Positions 10,194-20,691 of a DNA stretch of 59,187 bases are shown piece after piece. The notes beneath the pieces are model-generated. The model was not told where the DNA came from, ran no database searches, and saw only the letters and a program-made list of their open reading frames with translations. Every line of letters starts with the position of its first letter. Position 1 is the stretch's first letter. Made by a program: the position numbers and the translations under genes. The stretch comes from Phytophthora quininea (Eukaryota > Oomycota > Peronosporomycetes > Peronosporales > Peronosporaceae), in contig JAAVTG010001013.1 of assembly GCA_011947345.1 (NCBI GenBank), positions 1-59,187 on the forward strand, read 5' to 3'.

Positions 10194-10599
10194 AAATTTG
10201 GGGCTTCAATACAGCAACCCACAGGAAGCCTTCATATTCGCCACCGGATGCTTGCTGAGCCGATTGCTACGTTGACAAGCACAGATGGCGGTCGTCGCTC
10301 AAGCCTTTTTAGTCAAGACGCCGTGGAAAATCGCGCCAACGCCCCAGACGTATCGGGAAGCACCCGTAACGTGGAAAAACTGCCTCAAGATCACCACCGA
10401 AGCAGAAAGCGCGGCAATGACATTGTTCCCGAGGCATCGACCGAATCTCCTGCAAAACGCGTCGCTCTACATCACAGGATGCGCCATGTGGCAGTACCGG
10501 TGATGGTGCGCAGACTCGAAGACGAAGAGGTATTTGCTTGGATTTGTTGGATTTGCTTAAAACCTAGTGTTGTGTACGCAATATCTTCCGGGTAAATAG

Positions 10600-11690
10600 A
10601 TATTTTGTGCCCCTTTTGTTTGGTAGTGGCCTGCGTCCGTAATGTGTGGTGGGGCATTGGATATGGTCATGCTCTTCGTCCAGAAGTTGCTTCTGGAGCT
10701 CTGCGGCCGTTGGATAAGATGTCTTGAATCGCTCGCCTTTCGAGGCCGTTTTATTCACGAGTGCCATCTCGGAAACAATGATATTCGCCGTTATTACGAT
10801 AGCGACGCAGAAAGGTGGAAGCTCACGCTGTATCCGGAGTGTATCGTCAGCTCTTCGGGTGCTTTAGCACCCTCTATCACAAGTCGTTTAGCGCTTGTTG
10901 CTTCTCTCACGGATGCTACGGTATGCTTCATCGCGTTGTTGTCTCTCGTGGACAAGCAAATAGCAACGACAAGCAGCTCCGCTTCGATACTCAGTTACCC
11001 ATTGGTATTCCGATGAACGGGAAGGCACCTTTCGCTGTGGTCCATTCCTTGTTGCCGTTGCCGCTTTGGTTGGAAGTCCGGACGGGATTGCTGTCATTAT
11101 TGTCTGGATGTGGTGGCGAACTCAAGCTTTTAGCAAGTATGGTTGATTGTCCCGATGTCTAGTCGAAGGGGAACTATGCAGACGCAAGAACAGTTTTTCC
11201 TAGGCTTGGATGTGAAAAATGTCGACCACCCCAGATTAATGAACCCAGCGAACTTGCTACTTCTTCAATCGTTCAAGATGTTCAAGCTCACTATTGGAAC
11301 CACTGTCGATCATGCTTCAAAGTGAGTGTGTTGCGCATGCATTCAATTTGAAGTCTTAACATTTTCTATTCTAGACTACCGTCAGAACTCCTACTGCAAG
11401 TGTATGCAGATCTCTCAAACCGGAAGAAGTTCATCTGGACCAGACCTTCATTGTAGAGGGATAAACTGCAACTCCGCCGATTTATCGGCTGCGAGTATGT
11501 CAACGCTTTTAATCCCCAACAATAATGTCAGTCTTGAACTGCAACCATGACATTCAGTTGTGTTAAGCAGTGGTTCAAAGGACACGACTGGATACGTAGT
11601 TAAGTACTGTATAAATACTGGGAATTTGTGCTACGATACTTGCTACTACACTTGGGTTGGTGGAAATTAGTGCCTATCTTGACGTTGAAG
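10600..11690. other. no recognisable gene
   Basis: Both strands have open frames of 60-125 codons (for example 10642-11016 plus and 10767-10564 minus), but none shows a motif I can name and they overlap each other. This is probably decayed transposon sequence between the SET pseudogene and the Crypton. Confidence 0.5.
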
Positions 11691-13569
11691 TTACTGCACA
11701 CGAAGGCTTGGGTGACCTCCGCGTTTTCGGTCTTCGCGAAGACTCGTAAGAATACTAGACACTGAAAGGTTCCTGCCGTACACTGCATAGACTTTGTCGA
11801 TCGCCGTGTCACTCGTGTATCCAGAACGCACCAGACTTGCTATTACGTCCCAGAAAGGCTTTCATCTGGAGTACGCAAACTTGTTTGCTCCACGCTCAGA
11901 CCGAGAAATCTCCTTCGCCGCTTTCAACCCGGCGAGACCAAATTGATATTCATGCCAAACCTCGAATAGGTCTTTTGGTCGCTTTGACAGCCGGGGAGTA
12001 GATGATAGGCGCTGTTCAACAGCAGTCTCGCCGCTATGTTGTGCGTGGTACTCACGACTAGCTTGGCGGGGCAAGGGACTTGCTGCGAGTCGACGTAAAA
12101 TTGCCTGAATCTTTTGTAGTTCTCTGTAGGATTCTTGTCTGTTCCTGACAACTTCATTCATTATCTTTGTCGTTCGGTGTTGTGATGCTAGCAGTTGCGA
12201 ATGTAGAGCAGCAGATTCACGACGCGAGCCTTCACCCCACATCCCGATGCACAAGAATTTGGACGGTTAGTGGTGCCTTCTTCATCGGCAATGGCCACAA
12301 GGTTGAGGTGAGATCCATCGCCAACTACGTAAAATGTTTCCCGATCTACAGGATTAAATTCGACATTACCGCCGGTCGTTTTGTAAGCCTGAATCTCTTG
12401 TTGCTTTAGACGATCTGGAAGCAAGACAAAATCGCCATCGCTCTGCTGTAAAGCTGCCCATAGCAACGGCAATGCCGTCTTGGCGATCGCTTCACCCATA
12501 TGACGTTTGACATTGGGAGCGATCTCATCCACAAGTAACCTGGTGTCGATGCCGTTTATTCCTTCCCTCACTCTGTAGAAGCATGGTCCAAGTGGTCCGG
12601 ACAGAGCTGCTGCTGTACACGCATCTGGGTACGGCTGAGTAGTGTCGATATAAGCATCCACAACATCTTTACGCATTCGCCACCTCCCTCGCCTGTTCTC
12701 ATTATCTTTCGTGAAGCCGCATCGAGTACAGTATGTGGCGGCACCCTTCCGAAGACTGTGCGTTCCTAATTTTCCAGACTTAAGCTTCTTGAAGCCGGGC
12801 TTTTCAAACGTGTCCTGCAAAACACGCCGCACAACACGATCGCCGTCATTTGGATTTCCATAGACGAACTCCGATTCCATCGAGGTTGCAGTGGTCTCGA
12901 TGTACACAGCTAGGTTAAGGAGAGTGCACATTCGGGGGTCCAAGCTGCCAAACAATTTTTGCACTGGAGCATCGCGCTCCTCTGAAATGTTCTTTGACCA
13001 GCGAACTTGGATGAGCAACGTCAGCAAAAATTGCATGTTGGCCGAAAAATCGTTAAATTTTAACTTCATCATGTCATCTATTCGGGCCACGATATGCCAC
13101 TGTAGTGTTAGTACACTGCCGATCATGTACTTAATTCCATTCCGCTCTTGGTCCATCCGTACAAGCTCCAACAAATTCACAAATTCGTCAAACTCAATTG
13201 CTCGTCGAGCATTAGAATCGTCGCCCTCTCGCCGAACTTCAAACCGCTTCACCTTCTTGATAAGTTTGTTGACAGCGTCTGAGCGAGTAGGATTTCCTTG
13301 CTCCGAGACGGGATCCCACGTCGCATTGACCCGGAGCATGAACGAGGAGATCGCCTTTTAGCGAATTCAAGCGTGCTGGACCTGGCGTTGACAGGCTTGG
13401 CGTCGTCGCTCGGCTCGGGCTCTCCATAAGCTCTTTTGTTCATCCAGCGGCAAATATGGCCTCGTGTTATCTCCAGTAGCGACTCCATCGTGAAGGTGTG
13501 ATCCGTGGCGTAGGTAGAATCGTCCTAGAACGACATGTACTTCACCATCTCGGCCTTGTAGCGATTCAT
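11691..13569 (-). pseudogene. Crypton tyrosine recombinase with GCR1_C domain
   Basis: The gene reads right to left from an ATG at 13567-13569 to a TAA at 11691-11693. In order it has an N-terminal helical part, a catalytic tyrosine recombinase domain with THSLRKGAATYC (the H-x-x-R box) and VVDAYIDTT with a candidate nucleophile Tyr, and a long linker. The C-terminal DNA-binding module is of GCR1_C type (WHEYQFGL, KEISRSERGANKFAYSR, FWDVIA, GGHPSLR). Crypton elements move through a circular form using this enzyme. Defects: a stop in the N-terminal part (near 13526), a one-base shift in an A run at 13355-13358, another shift near 12240, and an in-frame TGA near 11865. Confidence 0.85.
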
Positions 13570-14539
13570 CGCGGCGCTCCGATGTTCTCTTGATATCTTG
13601 TACGGAAGTGACCTTTCGACGTTTGCAACTTTCGCTAACTTGACCTTTGTATTAGAGAAGGCTGCAAAACTCTCCTACACTTGCCTCTGTTCTTGCAACC
13701 AAAGTTGTGAGTCGTACTGCTGTATTTTGCACGGTATCAACCAACCAGGAGGCTAATACGGCCTCCGAAACACGGTTTTGGCAAATAGGCATGGTCGATT
13801 TCTGGAAATATAACAACAGTTGCAAATGGCCGGTAATGTCTCAGTATCGGATTTTGGGATCGATGCTCTAGGGTGTCACGAATGGAGAAGAGATCGCGAC
13901 GCCTATGGCAACATTGTATTTTCCGTGTCAACCCATTTTGATTTTCTCATGGATTTATGCATGTTAATTTATGCCAATTCCGTCGAGGCCACCTTTTCGC
14001 AAGATCATGACGATCATCGAGGTGCTTCTACTCACAACGACTTACAACTATAAGGGATGCGTGAGGATACTCTTGACAGCGTTCCATTCATCGAGATTTC
14101 CGAGAAGAGCAAGTCCTCGACGAAGCGACCACATAACGCTGGCGGACAGTATTATGTATCGTATTCCAGACTTCAAACGCCAAATGCTATGGTTCTCGCT
14201 GGTGACCAAGTTCCTCATACAGCCCAACTCGACTTGGTGGAACGCACGTTCTACCACACGGCATTGCCAACTGTTTGAGTTCATCGATATGGTACAATTC
14301 TTTCCCAGCGTCGGTCCACACTATCTGCATACAAACAACCCCAGCGGTATGGCGATACTTTCCTAGTCCACACACTTAATCGATTTGAAGCTAAGTGGGA
14401 TGACTACTACAGAGCGTAAGAGATTTCAGACGCCGATGAAGAATCTATAGTGTATATACTTCTAAGAACGAGGTTTCCTCCGACTTCTGTGTCGCATCTC
14501 GAACATGATGAAGACATTGTTCAGGAAGACAACTGCGGG
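13570..14539 (+). other. decayed transposon sequence upstream of helicase fragment
   Basis: Several open frames of 60-130 codons occur (13820-14053, 13971-14366, 14057-14278, all plus) without recognisable motifs. They may be the worn N-terminal half of the helicase-encoding element that becomes recognisable at 14540, because they lie on the same strand and lead directly into it. Confidence 0.35.
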
Positions 14540-15498
14540 CAATGTCACCTTGGTCTGACGATTCGATGGGAGGAAAGCACGTCCTCTTGACCGGATACTA
14601 TTTCCAAGTCCCTCCTGTGGGAGGTAGGCCATTACGAAGTTTTCTTCTAACTACGACTACACGTACTGACTCACAAGGCTTTCAGGATCCCCCAACGCAA
14701 GCCGGATGCGCCACGCAGGATTCGCGTTGTATTCTGCCATCAACTTTGTCGTCTTTTTTACGGAAAATATGAGAGCAAGATTTGATGCGAAGTACACGCG
14801 AATCCTTGACGGCATTCGATGGGGTCGTACTTCAACTGAAGACGTAAAACTTCTGAATACAAGAGTGCATTCCGAAATGGTACATTGAGGCGTGAACGAC
14901 AACACCTTCTTCGTCCTGTTGTCGTGTGCACTAACACAATTCGGTGTGCCATTGTTGCTACTCCTGGCTCGAGGAATGGCAGGGACCGAGGTGAGAACGA
15001 ATGGAATACCTATTTCATGGCGAATTCTGACCAAACTGCTAACCCCCCGAGGGGTTTCTCCCTTGGGCGGTGAAACTACTAACCGCGGGTTCATGGTAAA
15101 ATAGATCGGTAACGGACCACCACCGTACAGCCATTAACAACAGCATCACTTTCGCATTGCCCAAGATCAACACATCCCTTATGTTCCCTCTGTAGGTCGA
15201 ATTTTGAAGTGAATTGATATCTAGTGTTTTTCTATGTGGGTTTCTGGCAGCTCCTACGGGTGTTTCTAGTGGTTTCTTAACTGCTCATTCCTTGAGTATA
15301 CTTGGTGACGGCAGCACGTCGTCCACGAGCAACACCTTATTGGAAGCGCACGCCATACCAACTACACGATCACAACACATTTTTGACAACATCATCAACC
15401 AAAACAATAACCCCACTGGTCGATCGTTGTTCTATGTAGCCATGCCTGTCATGCTAACGAGGAAGCACCCACACCTTCTCGACGCAAACATTACCGTA
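14540..15498 (+). pseudogene. Pif1-like helicase, 5' part (Helitron-type or cellular)
   Basis: Plus-strand frames here carry Pif1-family helicase motifs: GGKHVLLTGYYFQVPPVGG (the G-D-x-x-Q-L-P-P-V motif, with Asp replaced by Tyr), ALYSAINFVVFFTENMRA, and RILDGIRWGR. The block YVAMPVMLTRKHP lies near the 3' end (about 15435-15475). The gene is broken by several frameshifts and is cut at 15498 by the pogo-like element. The rest resumes at 17303. Pif1 helicases of this type are found in Helitron transposons. No Rep domain was seen, so the Helitron assignment is inferred. Confidence 0.75.
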
Positions 15499-17302
15499 TT
15501 CTAGATATCGTAGAGCGTACTTTTCTCCTAAGACACACCTATCGCTAGCGAATCACATAGAGCTGCTAACAGCTGATCCCACGAGATGTCCTTGAGCACA
15601 CCTGCAGAACCAGGACACTCGAGCAGCTAAACCAGTCATTTCAAGACGGCACGGCGTGCGCCATGCCACGACCACCAGGCCAAGCCCAAGGCCGAACGCG
15701 CACAAAAGGCAAAGGGCCGAAGCTATTTCAGCGGTTTGCACTATCGTATCGCTTTAAAAGCGATGTTATCGCCTTTACGAGGTTGGTGCCACCATGCACG
15801 CCACTGTTCAACACTTTTTCCCTCTTTGTTCTCTCCAGAAGCGATGACAAAAAAATTAAAGGGTGAAAGCGCAGAATTTACGCTTGGCTTAAGCAAAAGA
15901 AATTCATTCGCGAAAAATGTGCTGCTGGCCAAGGGGCGCACCTCAACCACCGCGTGCTTGGCATGGGAAACACGCTTAGCGAGGACGTGGAAGAGCATCT
16001 CGTGCGTTGGACCAATTCTCTGCGAGCTGATGGAGCGCCTATAAACCGGGGTGATGGTCGGCTTGAAAGCGTCCGAGTTTTTCTAGCTACAGGTGGGCCA
16101 TCAGACTGGTTTCAAGCCTCGCACACGTGGCTTTCGTCGTTTTTGAAGCGCCACAAATACTCCATTCAACGAAGGACGCGCCAAGGCCAGCATTCCCCGA
16201 CAACGCAGATGAAGCAGCAGCAGTTTTCGGCGCAGAGATGCAAGCGCGGATACGTGAACTTGGTGTTAATACAGTTTTCAACGCTGATCAAACTGGTGAG
16301 TTGATAAAATGATATTATTTGTTGTTTTTTAATAAATGCGAACACATTATAATAATATTTGTAGCTGTCAACTACGAGTATCTCCCTGTGACAACAGTGT
16401 AGTACAGGTCAGAAAACTGTCTGGATGAAAAGCGCTGGAAAAAGCAACGAGCGAATGACTGCGATGTTACTTGGTGACAATAGCGGCATCAAGTACGAAC
16501 CTTTCGTGGTTTTTAAAACAAAACCTTCTGAAGATGCTGACCGGGCGCTATTCAATTCTGCTTTCCAGCATGGATTCGGCCGTAAATTGTGGGCGGATTT
16601 ATCGCCGTTGCAAAACGGGGTTCAGATTTTGGAAATCGCGCAGGTTGGTGGAATAGTGAGCTGACAATTCAGTTTTTGCTGTATCATTTTCGCGAGAGGG
16701 CTAATATGCATGAGCCTGTATTATTTTTGCTGGACGATTTTTCGGGGCATTGGCGGGAGGATGTATGCATTATGGCACGTCTGCTAAACCTGGAGTTAAT
16801 GCGCATTCCGCGAGGATATACATCAGCCTGCCAACCGGCCGATATATCCTGGAATAAACCCTCAAGGATCAACTGCGAGGAAATTAGGTACAGCAAATGC
16901 TGCATCAACTACAAACTCACGTCCCCGGTGAGCCGTTTAAGCTCCAGCCACCTTCTCGCAGTGGTTTAATCGATTGGACCAAGACGGCGTGGAATTCCCT
17001 GTCAAAAAGACCATTTCGAGTGGATTTGTGAAAGCGCAAATTACACACAGTGCTGAGGCTTTTGACGGTCAACGCGACGATTCTGGTGACAATTTCGAGG
17101 TGCAGTGGGAGTCGCTCTTGGAGCTAATGACGGAAATTGATTTGGAAGACGCAGTTATCGACGAAGATCGCGATATTGACAAGCTTAGGGAGGATAGAGA
17201 TTAACGTCGTAAAAACAAGACATTTTTGCTCCTGTACATCTCGTGCACATTTTCAACTGGACGACTTCAATGTTCTTGGGGTGCGCTCTAGGATATCTAG
17301 AT
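15499..17302 (+). mobile_element. pogo-like (Tc1/mariner superfamily) DNA transposon
   Basis: An 1804-bp insertion bounded by terminal inverted repeats of about 22 bp: TCTAGATATCGTAGAGCG at the left end, and TCTAGATATCCTAGAGCG as the reverse complement of the right end. A TA target duplication lies at 15497-15498 and 17303-17304. Inside is a degenerate transposase with a Tc5/CENP-B-like DNA-binding region and a DDE_1 catalytic region. It sits inside a Pif1-like helicase gene, whose halves flank it. Confidence 0.88.
15870..17204 (+). pseudogene. pogo-like DDE transposase
   Basis: Frames in order: a helix-turn-helix lead (IYAWLKQKKFIREKC), an HTB/Tc5-type DNA-binding block (DWFQASHTWLSSFLKRHK), then the DDE_1 catalytic part. 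The latter has VFNADQT with the first catalytic Asp, a KSAGKSNERMTAMLLGD block, LFLLDDFSGHW with the second Asp, and PRGYTSACQPADI before the third acid position. This is the pogo/Tigger/jerky transposase plan. At least four frame changes and stops (for example around 16150, 16310-16410 and 16620) leave it inactive as printed. Confidence 0.83.
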
Positions 17303-17897
17303 TACGGTATTGCTAACGGTGTTGTTGGAACCATTGTTGGCACTCATCCACCAATCCAGTTACTTAACAAAACCACCTACAAAGTAAGCGATTGCAACGT
17401 GCACCAGTTGGAACGACAGCCAGATTTGTTGCTTATCAACCTTCATGGATGTCATCGTACGCTGGTAAATGGATTTCCCAATGGTGCTGTCGGACTACCC
17501 CTTACATGTGGATGTTAATCTGAAGGATATTCCGAATTTGGCAGCATCTTCAATCACGGTAGATCAATTTGCAGCTGCTCCCGCTTTCGCCTGTACAACA
17601 GAGAAACTACAAGGGCAAACGTGTCACCAAAGAATCGTAGTCACTCCACTACATCGCCGACAGAACGGAGTACCTCATCAAACGTTTTATGTGGTATTAT
17701 CAAGAGCCGTCAGTTTGTTGGGACTCACACTGACCGAGCCCATAACACGTGAATATCTGGCAAAGTTCACTCCTACCCCATCGACCGTCAAGGAAATACA
17801 GCGCCTTATCAGTGTTATCGTCCTGCCACCGTATGCAACTCATGAAAACGAAATTGCATTCGAAGAGTGGAAGAGCAGACAACGGGTCCCCGACTAG
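17303..17897 (+). pseudogene. Pif1-like helicase, 3' part
   Basis: After the pogo-like element the helicase resumes with GIANGVVGTIVGTHPP. In the frame 17469-17897 come ACTTEKLQGQT (the K-x-Q-G-x-T motif) and FYVVLSRAVSLLGL, the last helicase motif (V-x-L-S-R), followed by a tail that ends in a normal stop. The frame on this side is shifted by one base relative to the end of the left half, so the gene was probably already decaying or has lost a base. Confidence 0.78.
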
Positions 17898-18088
17898 AAC
17901 TATCGCCTCGGCGTTGCTACCAAAACTACCCAGCTGTGAGACCTCGTGCACGAGGCAAGCTCGAAAGAGCTCTCGAGCGCGCTACAGATCAATTCGAACG
18001 AGGTCTCGATCAACTGCAACTCTATCTCCATAGTGAGCCGGGCTCTTCTGCAAAATAGCAGTGATCCAGACTCTTGGCTTCACCTGCA

Positions 18089-19342
18089 ATGAGCCAGCGA
18101 TCCTCCAGCGCCGTATGATCTGCCTAGCTCCCCATGGCCGACCTCGTGGCCACTTCTAGCAACGACACGCCCCAGACCACGCCCTGCAACTTCCTCACGC
18201 AGGTGCTGCGCGGCGAGCGGCAGCTGGACCACGTAGCCGTCGTGCTCCAGACCTCGCTCTCCGTGAACGTGACCATCGTCATTGTCCAGACGTCCGTCGC
18301 CATCGCCAGCAACTCGCTCGCCCTCATTTCGGCGGTCGTGGAGAACATGGTGGACCTCTTCGTGCAGGGCCTGCTCTGGTACGCCGGCACGCGCTCGGGT
18401 AAGAAGCAGAACTACGTCAAGTACCCGGCTGGAACCTCTCGCTTCGAGCCAGTGGCCATCATCGTGGCCGCCAGCGTCATGGTGTTGGCATCGATCGTGT
18501 TCATCCAGGAGGCCGTCAAGAAGCTGATCGACGGCTTTGGCTCAGACGACCCCGAGGCGCCCAACCTGTCGGCTGCAGCGATCTCCATCACCGTCACAGC
18601 CGTGATCGTCAAGATTGGACTCATGTTGTACTCTGGGTGGATCCTCAAGTCGACCTTCTCGGCTGCTGTGGAGGCCATCCACCAGGACAACTTCAATGAC
18701 ATGATCAGCAACTCGTTCGCCGTGGCGGCCTACATCGTCGCCGCTGTGAAGCCCGAGGCCTGGTACGTGGACCCGGCCGGCGCGATCCTCATCTTCCTGT
18801 ACATCATGGTCGTGTGGGGCAAGATGGCGTGGGAGCAAGTGACGCAGCTCGTGGGCGTATGCGCCACTGACGATTTCATCAGCGATGTCAAGGAGCTGTG
18901 CAACAGCCACCACCCGTCCATGAAGTTGGACATCGTTCGTGCTTACCACTTCGGGTCGAAGTATCTCGTGGAGCTGGAGGTGGTGGTGCCGGGCGAGATG
19001 ACGGTCAAGTCGGCCCACGATATCGCGCTGCAGCTGCAGTTTAAAGTGGAAAACTAGGAGGAGGTGGAGCGTGCGTTCGTGCACGTGGACTACCAGTCCC
19101 GCGGCTACGATGAGCACGTGGTGTCTCGCGAGGAGGACGCGCTGTTGATGTACGCTGGCTATAGCTGCTCGGAGCAGCAACATCCATCAATGGCTGATCA
19201 CTTGGGTGAGGTGTATACATCGGTGCCCACAGAGGACGACCTGCTTCCCGTTGAAGTCACCGTTCGAATGGACGAGCAGCGTTCGCGAGAGCATGCGGCT
19301 TCCATGACCCCACGCGCCAGTTTCGAGGAGCTGAAGTGCTGA
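18089..19342 (+). pseudogene. cation diffusion facilitator (CDF) transporter, copy 1, interrupted
   Basis: This is a paralogue of the intact gene at 20692. CDF proteins export divalent metals (Zn, Mn and others) by proton antiport. Transmembrane helices, the VENMVDLFVQG and HQDNFNDMISN metal-site helices and the C-terminal cytosolic domain are all present. The start equivalent to copy 2 (ATG 18089) is followed by TGA after nine codons. The next ATG at 18134 opens a 307-codon frame that ends at a TAG (19055-19057), where copy 2 has CTG. Past that TAG the same frame stays open to 19342 and aligns with copy 2's tail. The defects are substitutions, not homopolymer losses. The 808 bp at 18203-19010 are almost identical to copy 2. 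Confidence 0.8.
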
Positions 19343-19665
19343 GGGTCGAAGCGACTGTGTACTAAGGCAAGACCTACGTAAGTTCTCGAATGAGCCGCTA
19401 CATGTAATTCATAAAGTAATCGAAACCTCTGTGGCCGTCGTGGACAGCTCTGGCAAGTCGCGGCAACTTCACGATACTCGCTCTCCAGGTGCCCGGTAAC
19501 TTCGAGGAACTCATACAAGGTGCCACGCTCGAGTAGTGCTCGTGCTCGTCCATTTCCTGACCGCAGCAGGCAATATGAGCGTAGTCGCAGGAAACATCTA
19601 TGGAAGATTCAGGTTCAACATGCAAATGAAAATCGCTGGCGGCGAGCGCACAAATGGGCCCCCTT

Positions 19666-20392
19666 TTACGCGTGCTTGTCGTCTTTGCTCTTGGGCATGA
19701 CGCGGCGCAGCACAGGTGTGAGCACCGCGTAGATGGCGAGCGTGAGGATCGGCATGACGAGCAGCCACATGTAGATGGCGTGCAGCAGCGTGTAGCGGAA
19801 CTGCAGCAGCGTTTTGATGGTGTCGCTCTTGACATCCTCCATGAAGCTGCTCACCGAGAACTCGCTCTCGTCCCCGTCACCTCCACCGAACAGGGCGCTG
19901 CCGTAGTAACTGCAGCATCAAAACGTTGCAGTCAGCTACAAATAAGACCACACCAAAGCAGCAGTAGGGCCGCCTCACATGAAGACGGGCACGGAAGCAA
20001 TGTTAAGCGGTGTCACGAGGTAGTTGGTGAGCATGGCGGCCACGGGGTTGAGGCGGAAGAGGAAGATGGCGGCCATCACGGGCACCGTCGTGACGCCAGG
20101 GATGGGGAAGATGCCGCCCGAGACGCCGAAAGCCATGGCCAGCGCGATGCTGCTGGGGGACGCTGGACACACCACAGTTGGTCAAGAGGGGGAATGGATA
20201 GCGCAGCACGCGGTCAGTCCACTCACCGCCAGACTTGAGCAGCTTGACGACCGGGGCCTTGACCTTTGCTCGAAGAAGGCGCTCATTCTCGCTCGTTCGG
20301 ATTCTGACGTCAGCTGGACGTCTCGCGCGACAGACTGGAATGGCCGCGCGACAGACAGCGGAGACGCGACGGACGACTGCGAGTTCAAGCAA
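19666..20392 (-). CDS. DUF2062-domain membrane protein
   Basis: Three exons on the minus strand: 20392-20227, 20162-19979 and 19909-19666, with GT-AG introns of 64 and 69 bp that keep the frame. The DUF2062 core is visible in exons 1-2: KLLKSG, then SSIALAMAFGVSGGIFPIPG, then LFRLNPVAAMLTNYLVTPLN. A last hydrophobic segment is at AIYMWLLVMPILTLAIYAVL. DUF2062 proteins are small multi-pass membrane proteins of uncertain function, and in bacteria some are joined to glycosyltransferases. The start is uncertain: the ATG at 20392 is used because the frame is open from there. The gene sits between, and antisense to, the two CDF copies. Confidence 0.72.
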
Positions 20393-20691
20393 GTGACGGA
20401 TGCAGCTCAGCTCAGCTCAGCTGAGAGCGCCGCCCAGCCGCAGGCTGTCACGGACACTCATCAAGTGGTGCAGTTTGTTAGTGGTGTGCGCCGCCGCTCG
20501 CCGCACGGAATGTTGGTTGGCATGGCAGAGCTCATTTTCGAGCGCGGTAAGCGGACCAGCCGAGGCAGCAAATCGATTAAGGCCTTTTACCAACATTCGT
20601 GGACGGACCAGGCTGTCCAAGATTCGGTTGCACTGTGCTGCTGGCCATTCCCGCTTTTGCTTCGAGTGTTTAACGCATCTGATCCCGAGCC

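Noticed and set aside
9909..10595. 228-codon plus-strand ORF overlapping the SET pseudogene
   Set aside because: It overlaps the minus-strand gene, which has recognisable SET motifs; the plus frame has no motif and no likely start context, though I cannot exclude it fully.
18542..19183. 213-codon His-rich antisense ORF opposite CDF copy 1 (and 21148-21948 opposite copy 2)
   Set aside because: It is a mirror of a GC-rich coding strand; its His-rich composition follows from the sense codons, and it appears in both paralogues only because their DNA is nearly identical.
20402..20423. agctc tandem repeat near the DUF2062 start
   Set aside because: Only four short units; a minor microsatellite with no evident role.
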